From: Culturomica sp.
Lineage (GTDB): Bacteria > Bacteroidota > Bacteroidia > Bacteroidales > Marinifilaceae
Assembly: GCA_031262745.1 (NCBI GenBank)
Contig: JAISHE010000026.1
Coordinates: forward strand, 1 to 42,469
Direction: 5' to 3'
DNA length: 42,469 nucleotides
This document shows positions 1-10,680 of the stretch, piece after piece (positions within the stretch are counted from its first letter, which is position 1; every line of letters starts with the position of its first letter). A program made the translations under genes and the position numbers. The notes below the pieces were generated by a model. The model saw only the letters and a program-made list of their open reading frames with translations. It was not told where the DNA came from and did no database searches.

Positions 1-2320
1 ACAGGCAAAGTGTTAACTTTCACTTCTACCTCAACGCTGTCGCTGTAGCAACCGTTGCTCACTTCGCGAATGTAATAGGTAGTTGTGCCGGCGGTTGTTA
101 TATTCGTAGGATTATTCAACGTTGTATATGAACCTGTGCTTATACGATATTGATATGTTTTGCCGCCTACAGGAGTCAATGCGCTATAAAGATTTACGCT
201 CACGCAGCCGTCAATTTCAGCATCAACAGTCGGTGTCGAAGGCTTAGGATTAACCGTTAAGGTATAAACAACGGTGGTATCCTTGCAACTTGTGGCTGCG
301 CTGTCAACCGCAATACGGAACGAATATGTTCCGGCAGATGCGGGTGTATAAGCTTCAGGAGTTCCAACCACAACCGGAGTTCCGCTTGTTACATCTAAGT
401 AAACGTAATTCAAAGAAGCCGACTGAGTAGCCGAAATGTCTACCGTTACGCCTTCGCAAACTGCCGGCAAATTAGACACGGTCGGGAGCGTAGGCAAGCC
501 GTAAATCGTTACACCAACCTCAGCACTGTCTGCACTCATACAACCGGCTGTATTTACCGCCCATATATAATAGGTATCGGTTACTTTAACGTTAGTCGGA
601 CTTGTCAAAGCCGTGTAATTTACATCTCCGTCTTTCTTGTACTTATATGCTATACCGCCGACAGGAGTTAATGCAGAGTAGAGATCTACACTTTCGCAAG
701 CCGTCAAAGTTGAAGTTGCAAGCGTTGGAGCTGCAGGTAAGTCGTTAACCTTCACCTTGTAAGTAGCCTGAGCAACAGGGTTCAAAGATGTAACGCCGTC
801 GCTTTGGAGCAATTCCGCCGTAACCGTATATTCACCAACACCGAGACCTGCGGCAGACACGTCCAAAGTTACGCTACCGTCGCTTCCGCTAACAGTTTCC
901 AAAGCAAGTGAGAGACCGGTCAAATCGCCGTCAATATCCCACTTCAATTTATATTGCGTAGCGGCTTTTAAGTTTGCGTAAGTTGCTACCAAGTTCAATT
1001 CGCCGCCAAGACAAATTGTGTCGCCTGTTACCATAGCCAATGTCGGATTAGGTACGGGTGCGCCGACTGTGATTGCCACTGTGTCCGAACTAACGCAACC
1101 GGTGGTGTCCGTACCCGTTGCAACATATCTGTAAGATGCTTCCGTCAAGTTTGATGATAAACCGCTTGAAGCAGGTGCATATTGTGGTGTGGTTACGGAC
1201 GGTGTCGGTGCTGCACCAATAGCCGACCAAACATATTTAATCGAGTCGGAAGATGCACTGCCGACAGTCAAAGTTATTGATTGACCTTCCGTTATGCTTT
1301 CCGGATTATTTCCGTTGGCAAGTGCCGTGAACACAGGCAAAGTGTTAACTTTCACTTCTACCTCAACGCTGTCGCTGTAGCAACCGTTGCTCACTTCGCG
1401 AATGTAATAGTTAGTTGTACCGGCGGTTGTTATGTTCGTCGGATTATTCAAAGTTGCATAAGAACCTGTGCTTATGCGATACTGATAGTTGCCGGTTTCG
1501 CTCACGTCTAATGCAGTGTAGAGATTGACGGTTTCGCAATCGGTCAAAGTTGTCTTTGCGAGCGAAGGTGCATCCGGCTTAGGATTAACCGTTAAGGTAT
1601 AAGTAGAGGTGGTATCTTTGCAACCTGTAGCTGTGCTGTCAACTGCGATGCGGAATGAATATGTTCCGGCAGATGCGGGTGTGTAAGTCGTGGGACTTGA
1701 CACAGGAGTACCGCTTGCATCCAAATATGAGTAAGTCAAGCCTGACGGTGCAGTCAAACCGCCCGTGATGTCAACAGTTGCGCCTTCGCAAACTGCCGGT
1801 AAATTCGACACGGAAGGAAGTGTAGGCAAGCCGTAAATCGTTACATCAACGGAAGAACTGTCGCTACTGCAAGCGTCTCCGCTCACAGCACGGACGTAAT
1901 ATGTAGTCGCTCCTTTGGTCGTTATGTTCGTAGGATCGGTCAAAGCAGCATAAGTTGAGTTTGTGCTTAAACGATATTCATAAGTGTTTCCTGCGACAAC
2001 GGTTACGGCATCGTAGAGATTGACGGTTTCGCAATCCTGTTGAGCAGCGAGCGTAGGTGCATCCGGCTTAGGATTAACCGTTAAAGTATAAGTGCCGGTT
2101 GTGTCGGAGCAACCGCCGGTGCTATCAACTACTATGCTGAAAGAAAATTCGCCGTCGGATGCGGGAGTGTAAGTCGTGGGACTCGGCACAACAGCACCGC
2201 TTGCGTCCAAATATGAGTAAGTCAAGCCTGACGGTGCAGTCAAACCGCCCGTGATGTCAACAGTTGCGCCTTCACAAGCGTCTGTCAAAATCGGTAAAGT
2301 CGGGAACGTAGGCGGTGCTT
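1..2320. repeat. Near-identical intragenic DNA repeats
   Basis: Bases 1-78 recur without a difference that I can see at 1333-1410, an offset of 1332 bp (444 codons), and similarity continues for about 90 bp more. The stretch around 1680-1800 is repeated almost exactly at about 2160-2280, and the phrase beginning GGCTTAGGATTAACCGTTAA occurs near 240, 1580 and 2067. The offsets keep the reading frame, so these are duplicated Ig-like modules whose DNA has not yet diverged, or has been homogenised by recombination. Confidence 0.85.
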
Positions 2321-3125
2321 TTACGGTGAGCGTGGCGGTGTCTAAGGCGGAGTTAGTTCCGTCGGAAGCAGCGAGGCAAACTTTATAAACGCCTGCGGGC
2401 ACATTAGCGGAAGCAGTGAAACTATAGTCGCCTGCCATGGTAACAGAACCTGTGGCGGGAGTTGGAATAACATTCGCTACGCTTGCAGAGCTAACCGTAC
2501 CGTTTTCATACGTGATGGGCACTGTGGTTTCCTGACCTACACAATAAGCAGTGTCCGGAGCTGTCATAGCAAACACCGCAGGAGCAACAGTAGGTACGTC
2601 AAAGTCAATTTCTTCCACATTGTTATAACTCCATCCATTTTTAGCAAATGTTTTTGTTGTTGTATATTCTACACCGTTAGGAGCTCTATATTTAAAAGTT
2701 GCCCTAAGACTAAATGCTGTAGGTGATATGTCTTGTGTTCCCCCAAAATCATCAAAGTCGATACCAATTGTAATACCATACACTACATCTATGTAACTCG
2801 TTGATTTATCTATATTTTCTGCAGGCGTAGTACCATCAGCATTTATATTACCTATCATCTGATAGTAACCCATTCCTGTTCCAGGCATAAGTTCATTTTC
2901 AGCTTCAATAAAATATGAAATATCACTTGCTGCAACATTGGGCGGTGTTAATTGAGCTCCATTAACAAGTATATTAAAAAAAGTCATTGTAGCATCACTT
3001 TTTTCAGATCTACCATTCATTGTTGGAGTCTCAAGAGGCATAGTTATGGTAGTAGATCCTAACACAGCTCCTTGTAAAAAGAAATTGATAGATATAAGTA
3101 AATATGTAAATATTATACGTTTCAC
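1..3125 (-). CDS. Secreted Ig-like repeat protein, 3' end missing (third gene of the giant surface-protein operon)
   Basis: This reading frame is open from a GTG at 3125-3123 to the left edge of the window, giving over 1041 codons with the C terminus missing. It begins 10 nt after the stop of the 2514-aa gene, so it is probably co-transcribed with it. Residues 1-23 (VKRIIFTYLLISINFFLQG) look like a signal peptide. About 160 residues of a non-repeated N-terminal domain follow, then alternating Ig-like modules of about 75-85 aa. One module type carries CEGATVDITGGLTAPSG and ends in SFRIAVDST..CKDTT..YTLTVNPKP. The other carries CETVNLY and YRISTGSY and ends in YYIREVSNGCYSDSVEVEVKV. Such cysteine-bearing Ig/PKD strings are typical of Bacteroidota surface adhesin-like proteins; the ligand is unknown. 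GTG was chosen because no ATG lies nearer the signal peptide; no strong ribosome-binding site is visible. A sorting signal may lie beyond the edge. Confidence 0.85.
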   Translation of the reverse strand, partial: MKRIIFTYLLISINFFLQGAVLGSTTITMPLETPTMNGRSEKSDATMTFFNILVNGAQLTPPNVAASDISYFIEAENELMPGTGMGYYQMIGNINADGTTPAENIDKSTSYIDVVYGITIGIDFDDFGGTQDISPTAFSLRATFKYRAPNGVEYTTTKTFAKNGWSYNNVEEIDFDVPTVAPAVFAMTAPDTAYCVGQETTVPITYENGTVSSASVANVIPTPATGSVTMAGDYSFTASANVPAGVYKVCLAASDGTNSALDTATLTVKAPPTFPTLPILTDACEGATVDITGGLTAPSGLTYSYLDASGAVVPSPTTYTPASDGEFSFSIVVDSTGGCSDTTGTYTLTVNPKPDAPTLAAQQDCETVNLYDAVTVVAGNTYEYRLSTNSTYAALTDPTNITTKGATTYYVRAVSGDACSSDSSSVDVTIYGLPTLPSVSNLPAVCEGATVDITGGLTAPSGLTYSYLDASGTPVSSPTTYTPASAGTYSFRIAVDSTATGCKDTTSTYTLTVNPKPDAPSLAKTTLTDCETVNLYTALDVSETGNYQYRISTGSYATLNNPTNITTAGTTNYYIREVSNGCYSDSVEVEVKVNTLPVFTALANGNNPESITEGQSITLTVGSASSDSIKYVWSAIGAAPTPSVTTPQYAPASSGLSSNLTEASYRYVATGTDTTGCVSSDTVAITVGAPVPNPTLAMVTGDTICLGGELNLVATYANLKAATQYKLKWDIDGDLTGLSLALETVSGSDGSVTLDVSAAGLGVGEYTVTAELLQSDGVTSLNPVAQATYKVKVNDLPAAPTLATSTLTACESVDLYSALTPVGGIAYKYKKDGDVNYTALTSPTNVKVTDTYYIWAVNTAGCMSADSAEVGVTIYGLPTLPTVSNLPAVCEGVTVDISATQSASLNYVYLDVTSGTPVVVGTPEAYTPASAGTYSFRIAVDSAATSCKDTTVVYTLTVNPKPSTPTVDAEIDGCVSVNLYSALTPVGGKTYQYRISTGSYTTLNNPTNITTAGTTTYYIREVSNGCYSDSVEVEVKVNTLP

Positions 3126-3135
3126 TGATTAATAA

Positions 3136-6100
3136 TTATTTCGTCCAACCATCAATTGCATTAGGAATTACAACACGAACCGGTAACCATGTATATATAT
3201 TCTGCTTATTTGATGTAGTCCAATTTCCCGGTCCTGTTGCAATAGGTCTAACTGCTCTATTACGCCATGTTTGATTGTTAAAATCCCAACTATATATTTC
3301 TATTCCACGGGCAGTTGTTATATTATCTCCTAATGATCCTAATGTATTTGCAGTTATCAAAGCCATCGGATCTGCTATGAAATTATAATTTCTAGTACGA
3401 CTAGGATCTCTTTCAAGATTATAAGTGAAAGGTCTCGGTAATTTACCATAGAATAACAATTCCTTATTTACATCTTTAGTAACTATTCTATAAATTGTAC
3501 CAGGAATCAAATCAAAATCACCAACCGTACCGACAGGACCTAATACAAAACTTCTAGAACTCCAATTTTGTGTTGACATGAGATATTTTGATATACTCAT
3601 ACCCCTCTTATTGCTTAGAAGTTTTAATAAAGAATCCACTGTTGGTAATCCTTTATTACTCATGTCGAAAGGATATGATATATAATTATACTCTCCTCCC
3701 CCCGAAGCTTGTCCATACAGCCATTGTTTATAATATCCAACTGTGTCGGAAGTGCGTGAATAGAAACGTTGTTTTGCTTCTTCAATATAACGGCTTCCCT
3801 GAACGTAGAAGAATTCGAGGGTGTCGTTGTCGGTGCGGACGTCATATAAGGTGTCGCCCTTAGCAACCATAGCTCTGCGGGCATATTGATTGACAATAGC
3901 ATAACCGTCCCACTTGATGCTCATAACTCTCACGGAGTCGATATACGCAATGGCAGGCACTCCCGTGGTGTCCCAATGGAGATAAAGTTTATTTTCTTCT
4001 TCGGCGTATTTGTCTATATCAAGCGGCATTCTACCCGGTATGATATAGGCATTCACGGTGTCGGAGCCAAAGCACTTGTCGTTGAGAGTGTCGGCAGCAG
4101 TGTAGTAGATTGTAGCATCGCCGCGCATACGCATAGTCAAATCGAAGCGGTTTTGATCAACGGTGTCGTTTATTGCGGAAGTCGGCAAATAGCCCCACTT
4201 GCTGTTCACGGCAGATGCGTTGATCTTGCTCTGATCTATAGCCATCTTGTAGGTGGAGTCGGCTTCTTTTGCAAATCCGCCCCAAGTTTCATGTAATCTT
4301 ATGTCGATAACGGGACGTGTTCCCACTTTCACAACAGCACGAGCCGTGTCGGAAACGCAACCGTTGTCAGCCGAAGCCACAAGTTTAATATCCGTTTCGC
4401 CTCTTTTTGCAAGCACAACGTAGTCTTTATTAGAAGTGTAGGGCAATCCGTCTATGTCCCAAGTGTAGCCTGAGGCATTTACTTCCGCACCTTCGTTTGT
4501 TAAATATATGGTGTCGCCCACGCAATAGGCATCGCTAAGCGTGAATAAAGGCGCAGCCAAGTTGTTGACTTTAATGTCGGTAACGGCAGTAGACGTGTAG
4601 CCTTCCGAGTTTGTAACCGCCACAGCATAACGATAGCTTGCATCCGCAACGGCAGGAGCCGTGAAGCGAGTTTGTTGAGCAGTGTCGGGATCAATGTAAA
4701 CGGTGTCATGCCAAGCGTAGGTGTAAGTGTCGCCCACAATCGAGGATATAACTTTTGCCGTCAAAATCACCGAATTATTCATACACAGCAACGAACTTGC
4801 CGGATCCACTATAACTCTAAATCCGTTTACGTTGTCGATGACAACCATAGTGCTGTCCGGAGCGGTAACGCAACCGTTGTCGTCAACGGCATATACTTTA
4901 TACTTAACACTATTCGGAGCGGTCAAAGAAGCTATGTTTGTCATAGGATATTGCGCCGACGTATCGCCTGCGGCAATTAAATTTGTAGGCGTCCAATGCC
5001 ATTTTAGCGATGTGGCATCACCCATGTCCGTAACATCGGCAATCAAAGCCGTGTTTGTTCCGGCAGGTATTGTTATTTCATCCGGAGCGGCAACTATTTG
5101 AGCAGCTTTGTTGCTTGAACGTGTAAATGTAGTCATAGACAGGGTGTCGGCACCCGACCTCGGTTCGGGAGAAACCCGTCCGTCGCTGATTTCCACGTAG
5201 TAGTTCCACGTATCGGCATCATTTACAAACAGCGTATCCATATTACTTGCTTTGTCGGCAACTGTTTTTACGGTAATGTTTCCGCCGTCGTTATATTTTT
5301 TCCATGTAAAATCAAACATTTGTTCCCCACCCTGCACATTTGCAACCAACATTGCCGTTCCGTCTACGCAAATAATGTCGCCGTAGACCGATTTCAAATT
5401 AACTTTGAGCGAATCTCCGAGAACGGAAACTTGTTTCACCAATTCGTTGGTTCTACAATTGTTTGAATCCAATGCCCAAACTTTTATGTTGTATGTTCCT
5501 ATGCTGTCCAAAGGTATTTTAGCATACGTGGAAGTGTCGTTCTTTTCTTTAAACACTTCTGTTCCGTCCACTTCCCAAGTGAAGTTGTAGGCATGAACCG
5601 AGTAAGGCAATCCGCTGTCAGCCACAGCCTGCACTCTCATAAAGGTGTCGGCTTTGCTTACCAAAACCGCATCTGTTGGTCCGGTAGTGGGCAACCAATT
5701 GATAATCGGTTTCGGATATATAACACCGCTCACTACTTCGGAAGCGAAGCATCCGTTGGTTGTGTCGATAGCGATAATTCTCACAGTGTAGGTTCCCGAA
5801 TCTCTGAGTTCAAATTCGGACATGTCATGAGCCAAGCTGCTTTGCCGCACATCAAATCCCGTCGGAACAATGGAGTCGGCATATATGGTGTCGAATTGTC
5901 CTTTGGCTACGGCAAATAAGGTTACGCCGTCGCAGGAATCCGTCATGGTTACCGTTATCGACGGTGCTATGGCAACGGTTATAGAGTCTTTAATCATATC
6001 GGACATACATCCGTTTTTCGTTATCACACCGGCTTCATATATCATTTTACCTCTTCCTACGAAAGCATAGAAGGAAGTGTCGTTTTCTACATGCTGCCCG

Positions 6101-9100
6101 TTGATTACCCATATAAAGGTGTCGGCTTCGGATACTGTGTTAGCCAAGTTTACTCTAACGGTGTCTATGGAGCATGCACCACCGGCACCGGAGTTTGTCA
6201 AGTCAAATGTAATTTGCGGAGCTTCTGCGGTTTCCACATGAATATCTACACGTCCGAAAGCCACTTCGCCCGTTGTGGCTCTTGCCTGAACGAGGAATGT
6301 GTAGGAACCTGCCGTCGTGGCAGCGAACACCATCGAACTATTGTCGGCAGATGCGGCGGTCAACAAAGCGGAAGGCATCCATGAGTAAGTGATGCCGGAG
6401 AGTCCCGTTCTTTCCGCAACCGTCAAAGTGAGATGGTTGTTGATACAAAGCGTGTCTATTTCGGGAGTTACCACTATATCAAGTCCCGTGTTGTCGTTGA
6501 TTTTCACAACCACACTATCCGGTGTTGACATACAACCTTTATCATCCGCAACGGTCAATTTGTATTTCTGTTGAGCAAACAAAGGCGCAGTCATCGGATA
6601 TTGCAATGTGTCTTCACCGGCTTCAAGCATGTTTGTCGGTTTCCACATCCATTTAACTATATTCTGTCCGCCGGCATCACCCGCAAGCACCGTTTGTGCT
6701 CCCATAGCAATAGTTATGTCGGGACCGGCATTGGCATACGGAGCTTGACGACTGCCGTCATACTCAATGTGCAATGAATCCATACCGAGCCAAGCCGGAG
6801 AAACATCGTATCTCACTCTCACAGTATAATCCTCCGCTTTCTTAGTATATATATATAAGGTATCGGTTTTGGAATTAACCGTTTTCACAAATTCCGGAGT
6901 GAGCGAACCGTTCTTAAACCAAGAGAAGGTGTAGGTGTTTGCCAACGGATCGCCTTCAAGTACACTTGCCACAAGCATAGCTCCACCGTCTCTACAAACA
7001 GTGTCGTCGAAAACCGAAACGAGGTCAACCGTCAAAGGCGTGTAGCCGTTAACTTCCACATGCCAATAAGCGGTGTCGCTCGGACAACCGTTGGCATCTT
7101 CCACTCTAACGGCAAACCAATAGTCCATTTCATTTGCAAACGGTATGCTGTAAACGCTGTCGGGCGAAGCCATTCGAGCTGCAGGCAGCAACCATTCGTA
7201 AGTGTAGGGCGCAAGACCGTTATAGCCTTCTGCTTCTACATTAAAAGGTGTGTTTATGACAACATTCGACGGTGCGGATAAAGCAAAACGCACGGCGGGA
7301 TCGGTCATATTAAGGTTAAATTCTATAAAGTTGGAGTAGCATGTGCCGTTGAAAGAACGCACTTTCACGGTGTAGGCACCCGCATTCACCAAGTTGAACA
7401 CCGAATCATCGGCAGCCATCGAGGTTTGCAAAACGTCATTAACGTACCATTCATAAGAAACAGCACCCGGACTGCTCACCACTATCGAATCACCTAAACA
7501 AGCAAAAGGTTGAGAGGTGATGTCGGGAGCCACTTCGGGACGCACATAAGTGGCAACGGTATCGTAAACGGTCTTAGTGCCGTCTTTGCTTGTTACCGTA
7601 ACAGCAAATCTATAATCGCCGGCAGCGGGAACAAGGTAGCTCGTATCTTGTGCACCAACGGAATAAGGTGTGAACACCAAAGGCGTAGACGGAGTTTCCA
7701 CCGACCATTCATAAGTGAGTTCATCGGCAGGAATACCGCGTGTCTTAGCCGTTAGATAAGCAAGATTATTTGAACAAATAGTATCTTCCACCGAGGCAAT
7801 GACTTCAAAATGACCGCATTCAAACACCGTAAACGGCAATGTGTCGCTTGCGCAACCACCTTCGCCGTAGGCTGCTACATAGTAGTCGCTCGGAACGAGA
7901 GAGTCTGAAAGGAATGTAACGGGATTACCCGTGCCCACCAAGTTGTAGGCTTCATCATACCATTTCACCACTGCCGTCGGGTCGGAAATAGAGCCGAGCA
8001 GGAAGCGGGTTACGGTGTCGCAAGTGAAAACCGGATCTTGTCCTATGCCGATAACCGGTCCGGAGTTGGATCTAACTTTGAATGTAATCGGATCGCTTAC
8101 GCAGCTACCACCCGGGAGTTCCGCATACACCTTGTAGAGACGGTCGGCACCGCCGGCAACCGAAGTTATAATAAACGGACTGCCCGTACCTACAACCCTA
8201 CCGCTTGAAACTTCTTCCCATGTTATGAGTGCGGAAGCATCACTGATGCTTGACACCTTAACGGTTACGTCGTCGGTGCAAGAAGTGAATATACTGTCGG
8301 TGAGGGTGAGCATAGGTTTGCCCAAAGTTAAGCTGAAATCCAAAGTGTCGGACGAACACAGCAAACCGTTTTCATCCGTCGAAAAGGCAAACACTTTGTA
8401 TTCGCCGCCCGAAAGGTTGGATACGAAAGGATTACCCGTACCTACGATGTTGTTGTCATAATCCAACCACACCACCGTTGCCGAAGGACTTGACAAAGAT
8501 GTCAAAGCAAATGTAACGGTATTGCCGCCGCAATATGTGATGTCGGCAGGCATGCTTATAGAAGGTACTTTTCCTGTTTCTATTATAAAAGGTATAGTGT
8601 CGCTCGAACATCCGTTACCGAGTGCCGCAACGTAATAGATACCCGTTCCATTGAGTACGGGCAATTTGGTTGCTGTGCCCGTTCCTAAAACGGTTGCTCT
8701 ATCCTGATCAAACCACTTCACCGTTGCGCCGGCATCGCTGATGCTTTGCAAAGCAACGTCAACGGAATCAACTGCACAAGAAGTGATTGTGTCGTTAATC
8801 GTTATTTGCGGTTTAGTGTTCAACATTATATTGAAAGCCAAAGTGTCGCTCACACAAGCGGGAGTGGCTGACGGGTTTGAGGCATAAACGTAGTAAACAC
8901 CATCACCGTAAGATGAGGCGTTCAAAACGGCAGGCGAACCGGTGGCAAGCGTAGTTGTCCTATTCGGTGCCAACCAATGTATCGTTGCAGTGGGGTCGGT
9001 GATAGAAGTCAGTTCCACGTTAACTTGTCCGTTACAAGAAGTGAAAGGCGGAAGGGTTTGTATTTCCAATTCCGGTGCCACTCCGAATTTCACGGTTACG

Positions 9101-10680
9101 GGAACATTACCTGAGGTACAAGTTCCTCCTCCTCCGCTCAGTGCTTCCGCACGCACGTAGAGGTTTATTTCCGGAGCGGTGTTATAAATAACAGAGTCTA
9201 TCTCCGTTATGCCGTCGTCCGCAAGCCAAACAACCCGACCAACAGCCGAGTTAACATGCAGTATCACACTGTCTAAGTCTGCATCGCAATATGTGAACAA
9301 CGGATCAACATCCACAGTGGGCACTACGTTTTTCACAACTTCCGTAACCACCGAGTCAACGCAACCGTTGAGCGAGTAGACTAATTTGTATTCACCTTCT
9401 CCCACTTCCGTAAAAGCGGTGTAGATATTGTTCCAAGGTCCCCAAGACGGTTCCGGCAAATATGTCCATAAGCCGGTAACTCCGGAAGACGGATAAACGC
9501 TGTCGGCAAGTATTTCACCGGTGGAACCCACACATACATAAGTGTAAGGCGGTACTTCCACATAAGGTTTCATACGAATTACCACTGTGTCGCTTTCGAG
9601 TTCGCTGACTGTGGAAAGTCTCTTTGCATAAACCTCAACTTTGAAAGCATTGTAGGGCGCAAGGCTGTAGTCTTTCCATGCAACACGGATACTATCACCT
9701 TTACCGTAAATTTCTTTGATTTCTCCAACCTCAACGGGAAGAGGCGAACCGCTAAGATCCGACAAACTCCAAATGCAAGTGTCGGCAGCAGCAAACACGG
9801 CAGCATGATTGTCTATTGTGTAGATGAAATCTTTTTCAGGCAATCCGCAAAGGATGGTGTCGGCGGAGATTTCCGGTTTCACCATCGTTCTTGTGAGTTT
9901 TACGGATCCGTTGCCGCTATAACCTATGTTCAAACGTCTTTGGTTCAGATAATCGGGCACGTTTGCATCATACATAAACGCCATTTCCACACGCTGATCC
10001 ATGTTTCCGTTTTGATGCACAACGTTTATTGCCGGTGTGAAAGCGATACCCAAAGAGTCAAGGTAGACCGCAGGATCGTAGCCGGGTTTCAACTCCCATT
10101 CAAGCGTAGCAAGAGTTATGTAACTGATTGTATCGCTAAATGTTATATTATTTGCGGGGGTTACCGGATAATTATCGCCCAAAGCTATATTGTAGGAACC
10201 GTAGAGCGGTTCGGTGTCGCCGAAATTGTTTACATAACCCTTACCTATGAAAGATGTGAGTTTACGTACATCGTAGGCATCGGATATTACATACCAAGAA
10301 GTAACCTTAGGTCTAAGTGTTACAAACGGAAAACGATTATTGTTGTTGATAATGTCGACGGAATCGGAAGTGAGATTTGTGTACCAATCGTTTTCAACCA
10401 ACTCAAAAGACATGTCTAAGGCAGCAAGATTTATTGAGGGCGATTGAGAAGTGCCGTCCTCTTTCATTTGCAACCATGGAGTCAATCTTTTTAAACGAAC
10501 ATTCACTTTATAAGTAATCACAGAACCGTTAGTATCCAATCTTGCATTATGTAAATTATATTCAATACTATCTCTGCCCGCAACTGCCGTAAGAGGATCT
10601 CCTACGATCGTTGCTGCCCAACCTGATAATGGAGCAATAGCAAACATTAGTATCAATATTATTAATTTACAAACTTTCAT
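3136..10680 (-). CDS. Giant secreted multi-Ig/PKD-domain protein (2514 aa)
   Basis: The start ATG overlaps the stop of the upstream gene by one base (TAATG), so the two are translationally coupled. Residues 1-22 form a signal peptide (MKVCKLIILILMFAIAPLSGWA). Residues 30-280 are a non-repeated beta-rich N-terminal domain. From about 450 to 955 there are six tandem Ig-like modules of about 84 aa with the recurring pattern SxTVxWxD, GTGxP, YYVxA and CxSDTLxF. From about 955 to 2210 there are PKD/Ig-like domains, including a block of about 375 aa that occurs twice (starting near 1213 and 1758). Residues 2216-2514 form a distinct C-terminal module (YISYPFDMSNKG, LIPGTIYRI). No canonical T9SS type A or type B C-terminal sorting domain is recognisable. 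A large surface or extracellular adhesin or scaffold is likely; the partner is unknown. Many tyrosine, aspartate and threonine residues and few lysines fit an extracellular protein. Confidence 0.9.
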   Translation of the reverse strand: MKVCKLIILILMFAIAPLSGWAATIVGDPLTAVAGRDSIEYNLHNARLDTNGSVITYKVNVRLKRLTPWLQMKEDGTSQSPSINLAALDMSFELVENDWYTNLTSDSVDIINNNNRFPFVTLRPKVTSWYVISDAYDVRKLTSFIGKGYVNNFGDTEPLYGSYNIALGDNYPVTPANNITFSDTISYITLATLEWELKPGYDPAVYLDSLGIAFTPAINVVHQNGNMDQRVEMAFMYDANVPDYLNQRRLNIGYSGNGSVKLTRTMVKPEISADTILCGLPEKDFIYTIDNHAAVFAAADTCIWSLSDLSGSPLPVEVGEIKEIYGKGDSIRVAWKDYSLAPYNAFKVEVYAKRLSTVSELESDTVVIRMKPYVEVPPYTYVCVGSTGEILADSVYPSSGVTGLWTYLPEPSWGPWNNIYTAFTEVGEGEYKLVYSLNGCVDSVVTEVVKNVVPTVDVDPLFTYCDADLDSVILHVNSAVGRVVWLADDGITEIDSVIYNTAPEINLYVRAEALSGGGGTCTSGNVPVTVKFGVAPELEIQTLPPFTSCNGQVNVELTSITDPTATIHWLAPNRTTTLATGSPAVLNASSYGDGVYYVYASNPSATPACVSDTLAFNIMLNTKPQITINDTITSCAVDSVDVALQSISDAGATVKWFDQDRATVLGTGTATKLPVLNGTGIYYVAALGNGCSSDTIPFIIETGKVPSISMPADITYCGGNTVTFALTSLSSPSATVVWLDYDNNIVGTGNPFVSNLSGGEYKVFAFSTDENGLLCSSDTLDFSLTLGKPMLTLTDSIFTSCTDDVTVKVSSISDASALITWEEVSSGRVVGTGSPFIITSVAGGADRLYKVYAELPGGSCVSDPITFKVRSNSGPVIGIGQDPVFTCDTVTRFLLGSISDPTAVVKWYDEAYNLVGTGNPVTFLSDSLVPSDYYVAAYGEGGCASDTLPFTVFECGHFEVIASVEDTICSNNLAYLTAKTRGIPADELTYEWSVETPSTPLVFTPYSVGAQDTSYLVPAAGDYRFAVTVTSKDGTKTVYDTVATYVRPEVAPDITSQPFACLGDSIVVSSPGAVSYEWYVNDVLQTSMAADDSVFNLVNAGAYTVKVRSFNGTCYSNFIEFNLNMTDPAVRFALSAPSNVVINTPFNVEAEGYNGLAPYTYEWLLPAARMASPDSVYSIPFANEMDYWFAVRVEDANGCPSDTAYWHVEVNGYTPLTVDLVSVFDDTVCRDGGAMLVASVLEGDPLANTYTFSWFKNGSLTPEFVKTVNSKTDTLYIYTKKAEDYTVRVRYDVSPAWLGMDSLHIEYDGSRQAPYANAGPDITIAMGAQTVLAGDAGGQNIVKWMWKPTNMLEAGEDTLQYPMTAPLFAQQKYKLTVADDKGCMSTPDSVVVKINDNTGLDIVVTPEIDTLCINNHLTLTVAERTGLSGITYSWMPSALLTAASADNSSMVFAATTAGSYTFLVQARATTGEVAFGRVDIHVETAEAPQITFDLTNSGAGGACSIDTVRVNLANTVSEADTFIWVINGQHVENDTSFYAFVGRGKMIYEAGVITKNGCMSDMIKDSITVAIAPSITVTMTDSCDGVTLFAVAKGQFDTIYADSIVPTGFDVRQSSLAHDMSEFELRDSGTYTVRIIAIDTTNGCFASEVVSGVIYPKPIINWLPTTGPTDAVLVSKADTFMRVQAVADSGLPYSVHAYNFTWEVDGTEVFKEKNDTSTYAKIPLDSIGTYNIKVWALDSNNCRTNELVKQVSVLGDSLKVNLKSVYGDIICVDGTAMLVANVQGGEQMFDFTWKKYNDGGNITVKTVADKASNMDTLFVNDADTWNYYVEISDGRVSPEPRSGADTLSMTTFTRSSNKAAQIVAAPDEITIPAGTNTALIADVTDMGDATSLKWHWTPTNLIAAGDTSAQYPMTNIASLTAPNSVKYKVYAVDDNGCVTAPDSTMVVIDNVNGFRVIVDPASSLLCMNNSVILTAKVISSIVGDTYTYAWHDTVYIDPDTAQQTRFTAPAVADASYRYAVAVTNSEGYTSTAVTDIKVNNLAAPLFTLSDAYCVGDTIYLTNEGAEVNASGYTWDIDGLPYTSNKDYVVLAKRGETDIKLVASADNGCVSDTARAVVKVGTRPVIDIRLHETWGGFAKEADSTYKMAIDQSKINASAVNSKWGYLPTSAINDTVDQNRFDLTMRMRGDATIYYTAADTLNDKCFGSDTVNAYIIPGRMPLDIDKYAEEENKLYLHWDTTGVPAIAYIDSVRVMSIKWDGYAIVNQYARRAMVAKGDTLYDVRTDNDTLEFFYVQGSRYIEEAKQRFYSRTSDTVGYYKQWLYGQASGGGEYNYISYPFDMSNKGLPTVDSLLKLLSNKRGMSISKYLMSTQNWSSRSFVLGPVGTVGDFDLIPGTIYRIVTKDVNKELLFYGKLPRPFTYNLERDPSRTRNYNFIADPMALITANTLGSLGDNITTARGIEIYSWDFNNQTWRNRAVRPIATGPGNWTTSNKQNIYTWLPVRVVIPNAIDGWTK

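Noticed and set aside
9805..10419. A 204-codon open frame on the plus strand
   Set aside because: It lies wholly antisense to the 2514-aa gene, has no family match that I recognise and shows no coding-like composition. Long antisense frames are expected opposite this gene's codon use.
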